NCBI GenBank assembly: GCA_900317065.1
Contig: ONFK01000224.1
Location: forward strand, 1-6,186
From: an uncultured Bacteroidales bacterium
GTDB lineage: Bacteria; Bacteroidota; Bacteroidia; Bacteroidales; UBA932
DNA length: 6,186 nt
Reading direction: 5' to 3'
The number at the start of each line of letters is the position of its first letter. Position 1 is the stretch's first letter. This document shows, piece after piece, positions 6,045 through 6,186 of this stretch. The position numbers were made by a program, and so were the translations under genes. Under the pieces are notes generated by a model. The model was not told where the DNA came from, ran no database searches, and was given only the letters and a program-made list of their open reading frames with translations.

Positions 6045-6186
6045 TTAAACAGATTCTATGTTCTTGGGGTTGAGCAATTGTTTTCCTTCGGGAGTGTAGG
6101 CATATTCGATGCGGTCGGCATAGAATTTCTCCACCTTGCCGCGGACGATCTTGGAAGTGGAGTTCACCATGCCGTTCTGCTCGGTG
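6045..6186 (-). CDS. C-terminal end of a long-chain acyl-CoA ligase (AMP-forming)
   Basis: The last 46 codons of a gene enter from the right edge, in frame to a TAA at 6047-6045. The residues include NGMVNSTSKIVRGKVEKFY and IEYAYTPEGKQLLNPKN. This matches my memory of the C-terminus of Bacteroidota long-chain fatty-acid-CoA ligases, where a conserved lysine-rich NST-K-VRGKVE segment precedes a short tail ending NPKN. Such enzymes activate fatty acids to acyl-CoA using ATP. The catalytic domains lie outside the window, so the family call rests on the tail alone. Only 13 bases separate it from the transporter start, so it may lead the same transcript, although no functional link to sugar uptake is evident. 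Confidence 0.65.
   Translation of the reverse strand, partial: TEQNGMVNSTSKIVRGKVEKFYADRIEYAYTPEGKQLLNPKNIESV

Noticed and set aside
4571..6073. A 500-codon open frame on the plus strand, antisense to the transporter
   Set aside because: It mirrors the transporter gene and part of the kinase, its translation is an implausible run rich in His, Cys, Asp, Glu and Gly, and no family is recognisable. Strong codon bias in the real gene explains it.

Overview
The window reads as a stretch of a Bacteroidales-type (phylum Bacteroidota) chromosome with every gene on the minus strand, so transcription runs from high to low coordinates. Four things point to that group: the best promoter match has a Bacteroides-type -7 box (TATCTTTG) rather than a sigma-70 -10 box; starts lack clear Shine-Dalgarno sequences and have A/T-rich leaders instead; the protein families are typical (FucP/GluP-like sugar MFS carrier next to a ROK glucokinase, an FKBP lipoprotein isomerase, a DUF4832 secreted protein, an AAA_14/DUF4143 ATPase); and a long-chain acyl-CoA ligase tail ends in the manner I associate with this phylum. 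The genus cannot be fixed from this sequence.

Layout in transcription order. At 6186-6045 is the last 46 codons of an AMP-forming acyl-CoA ligase. At 6031-4760 is an intact 12-helix sugar transporter. Three bases later, at 4756-3820, comes a ROK-family sugar kinase broken by a small internal deletion. At 3792-2985 is a lipoprotein FKBP-type peptidyl-prolyl isomerase broken by a perfect 7-bp tandem duplication. A 16-bp perfect stem-loop (2962-2923) closes this block. Next, 2898-1453 encodes a secreted DUF4832 protein, probably a TIM-barrel glycosidase-like protein. Between it and the last complete gene lie two copies of a 16-bp palindrome, one of them inside the spacer of a Bacteroides-type promoter. 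That promoter drives an AAA_14/DUF4143 ATPase (1352-150) with lower GC than its neighbours. The left edge (135-1) holds the start of another possible gene, itself possibly frameshifted.

The transporter and ROK kinase form a recognisable import-and-phosphorylate module for a hexose, but as written the kinase cannot be translated whole. Both lesions can be traced to the base: removing one 7-bp copy restores a 266-residue isomerase exactly, and the kinase lacks about eight codons around a conserved GIGxGAPNG-type loop. Whether these are real pseudogenes, strain-level variation or assembly errors cannot be decided from one sequence. I see no CRISPR array, RNA gene, insertion sequence or defence operon, and no clear new multi-gene system. 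The most suggestive unexplained signals are the twin palindromes upstream of the ATPase and the clustered frameshifts.
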